A stretch of DNA of 64,000 nt, taken from Spisula solida (taxonomy: Eukaryota; Mollusca; Bivalvia; Venerida; Mactridae). The notes below the pieces were generated by a model. That model was not told the DNA's origin, searched no databases, and saw only the letters and a program-made list of their open reading frames with translations. Made by a program: the position numbers and the translations under genes. Position 1 is the first letter of the stretch. Each line of letters starts with the position of its first letter. Shown piece after piece: positions 27,401-39,400 of the stretch. The stretch spans positions 2,301,501 to 2,365,500 of the forward strand of contig OX365956.1 in NCBI GenBank assembly GCA_947247005.1. The letters run 5' to 3'.

Positions 27401-30400
27401 TAACATTTCACTTTGAAACAACATTATTTATTATTACAAAATAAGTAGTTTTAAATACTTAATGAATACTATTCGACATGACTTAATTTGTAAAGGAATT
27501 ATATAGGAGACGGCTTGTTTCAAGTCAGACTTTTAAAAAATGTTGTACACAAATATAGTGACACCGTTATATTTCTTTGTATACACGACAGTTATTATCG
27601 TCAGCGATGGTTGATTATGCAGCATTGCCTGCTTCGCACCAAGCAATTTGATCCTAACAATCGAATAACATTCAGTACTTATTACTCAAATCAACAAAGG
27701 ATCAAAATCACAGGTTATTCAGGGCAAAAGTGTTGAATACGGAATTTAGACGATGGCAATACTACGCTGTGATTGGCTATTTGCGGCTTATCGCTGTCTA
27801 AGGAATTTTGTTTAATGCTAACTGATGAGATATGGAGTTCTATCAGTGAAATAAAACCTATATCAGTCACTGGTTATCACCTACAATGTGACTGATATAA
27901 GCTCCGCCCCCTCACAGGGACTACTTTACTTTTACCAAAAACTCAACACTAAACTGTCCGTAACGTTTTTATTACTGAACGGAAACATGTCATGTGGGGG
28001 TTCATATATAAGGCATGGTTATCGTATGTATAATTATGTATTCTTTATTTCGGTCTCATTCACATATATACTGTTACTTATATGTACGTTGGTGCATCGG
28101 AAGTTCTCTATCTGCCAATTGGCGAAATGGAAATTTTCTATACCGGGTATCTATGTACTGGAGCCTCACATATTATTTATAGTTTACCCTACTTCTTTGT
28201 CCAATCAAAAGCCAGGTATTTTCAAATTTTTGGACCTCTTATCCATTTAATTGTGCAATGGGCACAATATCTAGTAAGTGGTTCAAGAAGTAAATTAGGA
28301 CAATTTGGCTGTTTCCATATATGGAAAACTAGACCCGCCTTCTCTCTAAATTGTACTGTTATTCCTATATCAGCATATTACCAGCTTATATACGAGGGGT
28401 GATCAACAAATACAAGGACAAAAGCCCTAATTTCGTTATTTGTCATTGTAATTGGATGAAATTTTCAATACATGAAGATGAATATATTTCAAGTTGATTC
28501 ACCGCTGATCATCAATATAAACCAAATTCAGAAGGGATGCGATTTCCTATGGCAACAGCACAGCCCAAATGTTGATTTTTTGCAACGTTGAACGTAGCAA
28601 ACGATGACGTATCATTGGTGCATTCAATTTTTTTGGTAATTTTCTAAAGGATGGGTTATGAATATGTATTATGTATTGATATAATATTACATTCATGATT
28701 TCAAAAACAAGTTTTAATGTCAAATTCCGTTTAAGAACTATTTGCATCAAAGTCGTCGTCAGAAAATGAGTGCGATACAGAACTTTTCAGTTTTCATGTC
28801 TATGGATAGTATCTAGTTGTACAGCTATTTTTTAGAATGTTTTACTGCAATATACATTATGAATTGTGCCACAAATGAGTATGTATACTGTTATATGTAC
28901 CAACTCCGCGATGGCGTTGGGCCAGTGTAACCATAGTTACGTTACAGTTTCAATGTTTTTTTTTCAAAAAATATTACCTTGAGTTTAATGTTTTATAGGT
29001 ATGTACATTGTGTATTCGTAATACGTCAATCTTTTATATGACCAATTATTTAATGCTAACTGATGAGATATGGAGTTTTATCAGTGAAATAAAACCTATA
29101 TCAGTCACTGGTTATCACCTACAATGTGAGTGGTATAAGCTCCGCCCCCTCACAGGGACTACTTTAATTTTACCAAAAACTCTACACTTAACTGTCCGTA
29201 ACTTTTTTATTACTGAACGGAAACATGTCATGTGGGTTTTTTTATTCTTAGTTAGACCATTTCCTACAAGTTGGTGTATGATTTGATGCAAAATTCTCAA
29301 AAAAGACGTTTACACCTATTCACCATAATCCAAGATGGCGGATTTTGAATTGAAAACTATGAATGGAATAACATATTCATACGCAGCCTAACCACAGTGG
29401 TAATTTTGCATAATTAGTACTAGTTTTGACACCAGATAAGCATTAAATAAATAGAATATTTGTTTGTTTTGATTGAATATGGTTAATATCTCATCTTGTA
29501 TCGATACAATTTTAATATTTTTACTCGCGCTACGCGCTCTTGAACATATTGAATTTTATCACTACACAATGAGATATAAACCATATTCAATCAAAACAAA
29601 CAAATATCCTCTATTTATTTTAAGTATTGGTCAATGTTATAAAGAGTTCAAAGTATTTTCCCGCCTATTTGTTGATCATCCCTCGTACATACAATCTTGC
29701 CTTATTTTACCCTCATTACTCCATCAATGGGCATGCTATTGTTTGCAAACAAAAGCATTGGAAATGACACCAAAAAGTGGGCGGGTAAACTATAAGCCGG
29801 TTATAGATCACATATTAGAATAATAAACGAATTAAGTACGGCGTTCGCTTCGCTCACTTGTACTTAATTCGTTTATTATTCTAATATATGATCGATAACC
29901 TATACATATGTACAACTCTACGGATTCCATTTGTCATTTGGAGTAATTACACTATACAAATTGTATATTTCTAATTTCATAATTCAAATAATATACTTTG
30001 TCATTCCATTCATAAATCGTAATTTGGCGAATTGGAAACTTTTTATCTATAACTATATACCGGCGAATCGAAAATTTTAGAGTAATTAGTACAAATATAC
30101 AATTTTTGTAATGTAATTTACATTACACAATTTGTATATTTGTATATTTTCTCATGAATCAATTCAAATAATATATTTTCTATTCATAATTCATATAAAT
30201 CGTATGTTGGCATATCAGAAATTCTCCGTTAACCTGATGGCGAATCGGTAATATGTACCTGCGAATCGGAAATTTTCTATGCTGGTGCATCGGAGATTTT
30301 ATATGTATCTTCCTACTGGCTATTTGGAGTTATTACTGTATACAAATATTTTCTCATATATCATCATTCACAATTATCTCTACGAATCGGAAATTTACTC

Positions 30401-33400
30401 TGCGAATCAGAATTTAAAAATCCATCATGAGATGTAGGATAAGGATATCACCCCCGAGCGAGGGGTCGAATTTTAACTAGGGACGAGGTATCATTATCCT
30501 ATATCGACTGTCTCATGATTATTTTTCTCAGACGTAATTTGAGAAAATGGGACATTTGCCGTACGTTCTTATAACAATTATTAATAACAGCGTAAATAAA
30601 GCGTACGCTGTTAAGTTATGAAAATGTTTTTTAAACGGTATAGAGCCTATTGATGCTCGACTAGTTAGCTTAATATCGTCAGTTACTTTTAAATTCCAGA
30701 ACTTAATAGCCGCTCTATGTTGCATGTAGGCCCATGTAAGAAAGAGCCATTATCCTGTTGTCGCGTACATCCGTGCTTCTTAACAGTATCATCGGTGCAT
30801 GCGCACTCGAGTTCAAAATTTATCTGCACCAACTCAAAGAGCATACACAAAACGAGAACAATGTCAAAATGCTTATGAAAATTCGTAAAATTATAGCTTT
30901 TGTGTGTCTAGGTCGGTGCTCTGAATCCTGTTCACTGGTAACCATGAAATCTGTGCCTCCGTATAAATAAGTCATTATTTGGGCACCATGGAGTGAAATT
31001 TTGTGTTTAAATTAAGTAAATTTGGAGTAGTACTTATCATAACCTGTTTTCAGTGTAAGTGTAATAGACAGTGATGATAAAATAAAATGCGTAATGAAAA
31101 TGTTATGCAAAACAATTAAAACCAATTAAGAAATAGCCGAAATGGACGGTTACGATTCAGCCTGGTTACGAAATAGCCGCATCCCATTCGTTCCATGCGT
31201 ATTTTAGTGGGAATTATTTTGTCAACAAATGGCCGACAGTCATGGAATCGGAACCACCGATATAAAAACGAAATACCTGAAATATAACTTATAACAAGTT
31301 AAATGGTAGATTAATTGATTGTTTCATGTAGCAAAATACATCTAGACCAGATTGCAACCGTTTCCCGGCCCGGTGATGCGTTAAATAGTGGATTCCTGTA
31401 GGGGCCGGAAAAAAGCGTTGCCAACCTGTCTATTATATATAGTAATGACGGGAAGATGGGGAATTTCAAAACTCTGTTTTTTGTGATATAATTTCTTAGG
31501 CCTGTGTTATAGGTCACAGTTTTGGTCTGATCTTTATGAAACTTGGTCACAATTATCATCTCAACAAAATCTAGGTCAAGTTCGATATTGGTTTATCTGG
31601 GGTCAAAAACTAGGTTACAAGGTCAAATCATATAAAAACTTTGTGAAGTCACTAGAGGTCACAATATTGACCTAATCTGTAAAAAACTTGGTCAAGATGA
31701 TCATCTCAACAAAATCTAGGTCAAGTTCGACAGGTGAGCGACCTAGGGCCCTTTGGGCCCTCTTGTTATAACTCTAATATTTTCAAAGTGAATTCTGATA
31801 CTACTATGCATACTTGTTCTCCATCATGACCCCAACCCCTACACAGGGATAGGTAACTCTTATGAAGCATTTTGTTGAAATTATGCCCCCTTTTGGGCTT
31901 GGAAATGCAAATTTATGTTAAAGTTTAGGTACAGGTTTTTATGCCCCCGTATCGATAGATCGGGAGGCATATAGTGATTCACCTGTCCGTTCGTCCGTCC
32001 GTCCTGGTTAACCCAAATTGACCGTTTCTTTTAGCATCATTATGGCTTGCTACAAAGCTTCCAAACTTGCATGGATGTTGTATATGAACACTCTCCACAC
32101 ACCTGTATCACCTGACCCCATTTTGACCTTCACCTTGACCTAATTTTGGACTTAGATTTATTTATAGAGAAGGCTTCCACAGGGGGCATAAGTGTTTATT
32201 GAACGCAGTCTTGTTTAACCTCTAATATCTTCAAAGTGCATTGATATATTGCTTTGATACTTTGCATACTTGTTCACCATCATGACCCCAACCCCTACAC
32301 AGGAGAAGATAACTATTTAGCATTTTGTTGAAATTATGCCCCGTTTTGGACTAAGAAATCCTTATTTGTTTACCATCATGACCTAGAGGACCTACACATG
32401 AGTAGGTAACGGTCCTGCATAATTTGTCCAAATTATCCCCCTTTTTGACTTAGAAGCCCCGACCTCTACACAGCAGAGGGTATAGTCCATGGGCCAGTGG
32501 GGTAAACCCTCCCCCCCCCTAGGGAATTTCGGACACTATATTTTTCTGAAAGCGTATGACCAGTAGAGTATTTTTCCAAAGTCTGCACTTTGGCCGTTGG
32601 GGCGTTAAGATTTTTTGGGGTAAAACGTTAAAAATATGAACGAAAGTGTGAGTTTCTGGAATTGGTTAATTACTATCACATTTAGTAAGTTATTTTGTAA
32701 TTAAACACTTTCATGGGTTGATATTAACTCATAGTTTAAGTATGCAAAATTCTAGTCCCGTGTAATTATGCAAAATGGGATATTTTTGGGGTAAAACATT
32801 AAAAAATACATGAAAAAGTGCAAATTTTGAGAATCGGTACACTTTATTGGCAGAATACAATGTCATTGATCTTTTTTTTTGGTAATTATGAAAGGCTTTG
32901 ACCTACCAATACTTTTCCCAAAGTCTGCATTTCAGATATTGGGGCGTTAAGATTTTTTGGGGTAAAACGTTAAAAATATGAACGAAAGTGTTAACTTCTG
33001 GAATTGGTTAATTACTATCACATTTAGTAAGTTATTTTGTAATTAAACACTTTCATGGGTTGATATTAACTCATAGTTTAAGTCTGCAAAATTTTAGTCT
33101 CGTGTTATTATGCAAATGGGATATTTTTGGGGTAAAACATTAAAAAATACATGAAAAAGTGCAAATTTTGAGAATCGGTACACTTTAATGGCAGAATACA
33201 GTGTCATTGATCTTTTTTTGGTAATTATGAAAGGCTTTGACCTACCAATACTTTTCCCAAAGTCTGCACTTCAGACATTGGGGCGTTCAGCAGGAAAAGC
33301 AAAAATAAGATTATCTCCCCTGCTTTTAAATGGTGTACAAATTGTAACGATGTATTCACTTAACTATGCTATAACACATTGTGCCTAACTGTATTTTAAT

Positions 33401-36400
33401 TGCAATTGTGAATACCAATAAAGGCATATTCCCAAAACGTATTTTAACATTTAAATGCACAAAAGGTGGGTCTATTATGGAAAATGGCCATCAAAATGGC
33501 CGCCAAAATGACTAAAGTATTGAAAACAGCCGTTCTACTTATTTACAAGTACTCACAATATGATTTTGAAATCTATTTCCATTTTTCACTTTGTTTGCAA
33601 TGTAATGTATGTTATAGTTGGCATCAGTAACATTTGTATGGATTGTGTTAAATTATACTTACATATATTTTACAATAGTGGGTGGGGTAAATATACATTC
33701 ATTTTTTTTCAAATGTTATTGTACAGCTATTCCTTGTGACACAATGGCTGTGCATCATGGTTGTGTCAGGAATGGCTGTTCTGGGTGGTTGTGAGTATCC
33801 AAAAGGACCAGGAATCTCTCGACCTTTTAGTTGCCAGTACACATAGTGCAATAAATGAGATACCCCATGATAGTGCACATCCTATAAGACCATGGATGTG
33901 TGTATCCAGTAGTACTGTCTGCTCATGGTGTGTGTCGGTACCCTACAGCACCATAAATACCTGTACCTAGCGGTATTGGGTACCTTCTAATTGATGCACC
34001 TAGTGGTTATGAGTACCAAATACAACCTAGTATGCATGAACACGGTGGTTGTGGGTACCCATTAGGACTAGGATGGATGTACCTAATGGTTATGAGTACC
34101 TAATAAGACTAGGAGTTGATGTTCAAGGTGGTCGTGAATACATACATGGACTAGGACTGATTTACCCAGTGTTTATGATTGCCTAACAAGACCAGGAATG
34201 TTCTACATGGTGTCAATAGGACAAGGAATGGGTGATCCCAATAGTTGTCTGTACTCAATAAGACCAATAATGTATGTAACTAGTGATTGAGAGATGTCTT
34301 AACATGATGATATTCAGTATCTATCCTAAACAGGAATGTCTGTTAATCGTGGTTATTGGCACCCTATACGACCAGGAATGTATGTATATGCATGGTAGTC
34401 AGTACCCACAGGGACCAATAATGGCTGAGTATAGTGGCTGTGAGGACTCGATTATACCACTTATGCATGAACATAGTGGTTTTGAGTACCCACTAGGACT
34501 ATGAATGTATGCATCTAGTGGTTATGTATCACTGATAGGGCCAGGACTGCCTGTAGATGGTGGTAGCAGTGACCAAATAGAACAACATATGACTGCACCT
34601 AGTGGTTGTTAGTGCCCAACCCAGTCACAAATGTCTGTACATTGTGGTTTTGTGTATTCAATAGGACCAGGCATGCATGTACATGGTAGTTGGGGTACCC
34701 ACTATGACTAGGAATGTATGTATGAGTATCCAATAAGAACATCACAGTTTGTACACGGGGGTAGTGATTACCCAATAGGACAACAAATGGTCGCACCTAG
34801 TAGTTGGTAGTTCCCAATCGGACAACTGATTTTGTACATGAAGGTTTCGAGTAGTACATATGTTATGAATGGTCAATAAGGCCAAGCATGTAGCCACATG
34901 GCGCGCCTGAGTTGTCAATTGATGATCGGCAGTATCCAACGAGAATGTCTGAACCTAGTGGTTATGAGTATTCTTTACGACCAGCAATATATGTACATGG
35001 TGGAAATGAGTACCCAATTGCACCTATAATGCCTGTACATGGTGGTTTAGAGTACCAAATAGGACCAGGAATGTCTGTATATGGATATGTAAGTCACCAC
35101 TATGACTGCACATGTATGTACTTCAATAAGCAGTTACGAGTACCCAATTAGAACATGGTAAGCGTGACTACCCATTGAGACAAGGAATGAATGTACCTAC
35201 CAGTGGTTATGGGTACCCAGCCTGACCAGCGATATCTGTATAAGTATGGTGGTTTTGAATATCAAATAGAACTAGGAATGGTATTGGCTATGCTATCAAA
35301 TTAGACTAGGACTGTCTGTGCATGGTGGTAGTTAATACCCGATAGGACAACTGATGTCTGTATAGGGTTGTTTAGTGCTAAATAGAACCAATATTGCATG
35401 TAATGGTTATTCGTATGTACCAATTAGGACTAGGTATGAATGTACTTAGTGGTTTAATAATAATTTACCCAACAGTACCAGAACTGCCTATATATGGTTA
35501 GAATGTAATTTTGAATACCCATTAGGACTAGGAATGTCCGTACCCGATGGTCGTAAGTTACAACTAGGACACTAATTCCCAAAAATCACACTTTCCATTT
35601 ATTATTTTTGTAATTTCCCCCCAAAGTCTCTCATCTGGCAATATATATTTGCAATCTTAAACTGCATGTTACTACAAATTTATCACATTAATATTATTTA
35701 GTTACAAAAAAATTATCATAGGAATGGTTTTATTGTAATCTACAGATTCCTAATATTCCCACTTTTCGGTTTATATTTTTTGATGTTTTACCCCAAAAAT
35801 ATCACACTTTGCGTAATAACATGGCTTTAATTTTTTGCAGTATGAAACTGCACTATAATGTCTTTCAATTAGAGTATTTTTTATAAAAAAAAAAATAATT
35901 GTCTATGCAGTCCACATATTCCAAAAATTCGCACTTTTCTCTTATAATTTTTAGCGTTTTACCCCAAAAAAGCCATTTTGCACAATAGCAGCACTCTGAT
36001 TTTTTCAGTCTAGATAGGACAGGTTAATATCTACCTGTTACAGAGATTTATTTTAAAATAACATAATAAATAAGATTATAGTTAACCGATTCCGAAAATT
36101 TGTACTTTTCGTTTATATTTTTGGACGTTTTACCCCAAAAAATCTTAACGCCCCAATGGCCAAAGTGCAGACTTCAGGAAAATATTCCAGGGACCATATG
36201 CTTTCAGAAAAATATAGTGACCAAAATTCCCTAGGGGGGGGGAGGGTCTTCTATTGGTGGCTCATGGACTAGTAATATTAATGCTGCTGTTATGAAGCAT
36301 TTTGTTTTGAATATAAAATGATTGTACTATCCTAGCATGGCGCTGCAAATAGTGGAGCGCGCTGTTCGTGGACAGCTATTGTTTGACTTAGAAGCCCCAA

Positions 36401-39400
36401 CCTCTACACAGCAGAGGGTAATGCTGCTGTTATGAAGCATTTTGTTTTGAATATATAATGATTGTACTATCCTAGCATGGCGCTGCGAATAGTGGAGTGC
36501 GCTGTTCGTGGACAGCTCTTGTTTTATCACTCTTCGTCCGTGAAACCGCTGTCCGTCTACCATTTGCTTGTGTAGACACTAGAGGTCACAATTTTGACGT
36601 AATCTTTATGAAACCCGTTCTCAACCCTCATCTCAACACAATGTAGGTCAAGTTCCATATTGGATCCAGTGCTTTTTTTCGCTGAATTGTGCCCTTTTGT
36701 TTTGTGAAAATTTAGCGCGAAAATTCTCAAAATTGTGAAAAAGTAGGCGCTGAAACTTTTCAAATTGTGAAAAACTTAACGCGATAAATCATCAAATTAT
36801 GATACAAAATGTTTCAGATGTTAGTTTATTTTTTGTCAACTTTTCCCAAACATGCATGTTTCTATGATATAATACAGTAACTACTTTTATATCAAGTCCT
36901 GTACAGGAATATATGACTGTTATCTGTGATTTGTTTGTTTTGTGCTTTGAGAAGTTGATTTTACAAAAAACCATGACGCAAATTCTATTTGTGAATTAAG
37001 GGGCCTTTTAGGTTTGTGAAAGGGGCCTATAGCAATTTGTGAAGGGTCCTAATATAGGCCCCTCGTATATAGTGAAAAAAAGCCCTGGGGTCATCCTGGT
37101 TAAAATAAACTACATGTAGGTCACTAGGTCAAACCATAGAAAAACATTGGGTAGTCACTAGAGGTCACAATTACAATGATCATCGTTACAACAAAAATCT
37201 AGGTCAAGTTTGATATTGGGTCATCTGGGGTCAAAACCAGGTGCCAAGGTCAAAACCTAGCAATAAGGGCTGAATATTCTTGAATCTCATTCTGAAAATG
37301 TAAAGTATTAAGTAGGACACCATAAGGGCTTGCATGCATTGCTATGATAGGTGAGCGACCTAGGGCCCAAAGGGCCCTCTTGGTATAATTGTTAAACATC
37401 ATGGGTCAGTGTGCAGTGCGGAAGATGCAGGGTCCTGTTTTACTAACCATAAATGTCACATAAATCTACTTAGAATATAACCTACATTATGAGTCAATGA
37501 AAACACCGAAGTTTGGCGGTAAAATGAAAATTTAATCGTTAAAATTTTCTCTTAACAGACTTGACGTCATGCGTTGGCGCTACTTTATATCGACCAATGA
37601 GAATGCAGAATGTTATATTCTAAGTTAGTTAGAACATATTAAGTAAATTTTAATGACTAAAAAGGACTCGCTTCGCTTCCCTCGCTCCACACTTTTTAAT
37701 CATTAAAATTTACTTAATATGTTCTAACTATAACATATATGCATATTTCTCTTGCGCCAATTCCTAAGTGTGTTTTACTAATCAATCGCAATTTGTTGCT
37801 TACATTTACATAAAAATATTGAATATTGAACGTAGACAAGGCCACAATATTATAGGTAAATTTCTAGGTTATGCATATTGTTGTACTGTGGACTAATCCG
37901 ATTAGAGGTATACTAAATAAACACATTGATCTGTACAGTTGTGATAGATACCCAGCATGAAAGCATGCCTCCCATTTTCAGAAGACAAGTCCGTGTTTGG
38001 ATTACCAAAGTTTAAAATATATAGATCAACCACGAGTTTTGAGCCGTGACGGGAGATTACACTATTTAGTCATAGTGTGTGAATATACATGGTTGGGATA
38101 CCTTAAAAAATGCGTTAATATATATATTTGCTTGACCTGATATTGTCAGTATCGCTGGCTCAATCGGTAGAGAGCTTAATTGTCAGCCTGAGACACGCGG
38201 GTTCAAGCCCTGATAACTGCACTATTTTTCTCACTTCATTTATTTGGTTTCATTTTCGTCAAGAATAGGAAGACATTGTTAAAGCCATTTTTATTCCCCC
38301 CTATCGATAGATGGGGAGGCATATAGTGATTCACCTGTCCGTACGTTCGTCCGTCCGTCTTGGTTAACCCAAATTGACCGTTTCTTCTAGCATTAATATG
38401 GCTTGCTACAAAGCTTTCATACTTGCATGGATGTTGTGTATGAACACTCTCCACACGCCAGTATCACCTTACCCCATTTTGACCTTCACCTTGACCTAAT
38501 TTTGGACTTAGACTTATTTATGGACAAGGCTTCCACAGGGGGCATAAGCGTTTATTGAACGCAGTCTTGTTTAAATAATTATTTTGACTTTGCATTGTAC
38601 CAGTAATGGTTTTTCATGTTTCGCTGTTTTTATTTCATTTTTTTCCTCGGGTCCAGTATTAATTTATCTTCTACTGAATGCAATACTTAAACTTGTGTCA
38701 AAGATTTTCGACTTGACTTGGTGTGTTGGTTGACAACCTGTCAGTTTTGTCTGTCTGAGTAGGATGATGCATTTCGATATCTTATAGCGGTTGTTTGAAG
38801 ACCGTTTATTGCATTAGCTAACGCCATTGTTTGTGTCAAAGTTAAAAGACACATAGACTACATGTATATTATATAAATTATGAATTCCTTGCAAACTTTC
38901 TGTATAAGGTAATACGAGCCATATTAAATATTCATTATCATACCAACATCTTCACCAGTATGTTAACTAGTTGAAGCCATTACATGTTTATAGTTACACG
39001 CTGTTACTATGACTAATGACACTTAATTTTGACTAATAAATCGCTAATTATTAAATACATTCCAGAAACTTTCTTGTGTAATATTACTTGAACAAGCGAT
39101 TTGAAAAAAATATATAAAAAGTGATCATACCAAGGATCGAACCTGTAAAAGTAAGTCTTAGAAGACATCGCCGTATCCATTGGGCCACGTATTGAGTTAC
39201 TTACAGAAACTACCTATCTAACCTATAATGTGATTGCTTATATATACATACCCTTTTAGGGTGAATCAACTTTGCTGCATAAATTAGTCACGGCTCAAAA
39301 AACATGGTTTATCTATACCTTTACCAATATTTTGGGAACCAAAATGAATAAATAAACAAACATTTGATAACTTTTGATGATCAAACATGTCTTTGTTACT

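Larger units (their letters stand above)
24760..31506. mobile_element. 6.7-kb long-TIR element with 7-bp target duplication
   Basis: Terminal inverted repeats of about 275 bp (24760-25035 and 31234-31506) begin CACAGGCCTAAGAAATTATA; TTATAGG flanks both sides (24753-24759, 31507-31513) and is copied from the repeat unit hit. The interior is AT-rich with nested elements and several 60-120-codon frames, none recognisable. No transposase is identified, so it is a non-autonomous or decayed element. Confidence 0.82.
23782..31767 (+). mobile_element. 145-bp-unit element split by a 6.7-kb insertion
   Basis: 5' end TTTTTAGCTCACCTGTCACA with hairpin at 23782, seven regular units to 24759, interruption by 24760-31506, then about two units and the 3' end (GACAGGTGAGCGACCTAGGG, hairpin, CTCTTGTT) at 31767. 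Confidence 0.8.
38010..39325. mobile_element. Inverted-repeat element carrying mirrored tRNA-like sequences
   Basis: Arms GATCAACCACGAGTTTTGAG + CCGTGAC (38010-38049) and GTCACGGCTCAAAAAACATG + GTTTATC (39286-39323). It contains a small-family copy (38287-38573) and two tRNA-like sequences in opposite orientation. Confidence 0.5.

Noticed and set aside
27888..28402. Two overlapping frames of 120 and 106 residues
   Set aside because: They begin in the 190-bp dispersed repeat and have no domain; hydrophobic content reflects T-rich DNA.
38146..38220. A functional tRNA-Asp (GTC) gene
   Set aside because: A and B boxes are good, but the acceptor and anticodon stems do not pair, so it is kept only as tRNA-like.
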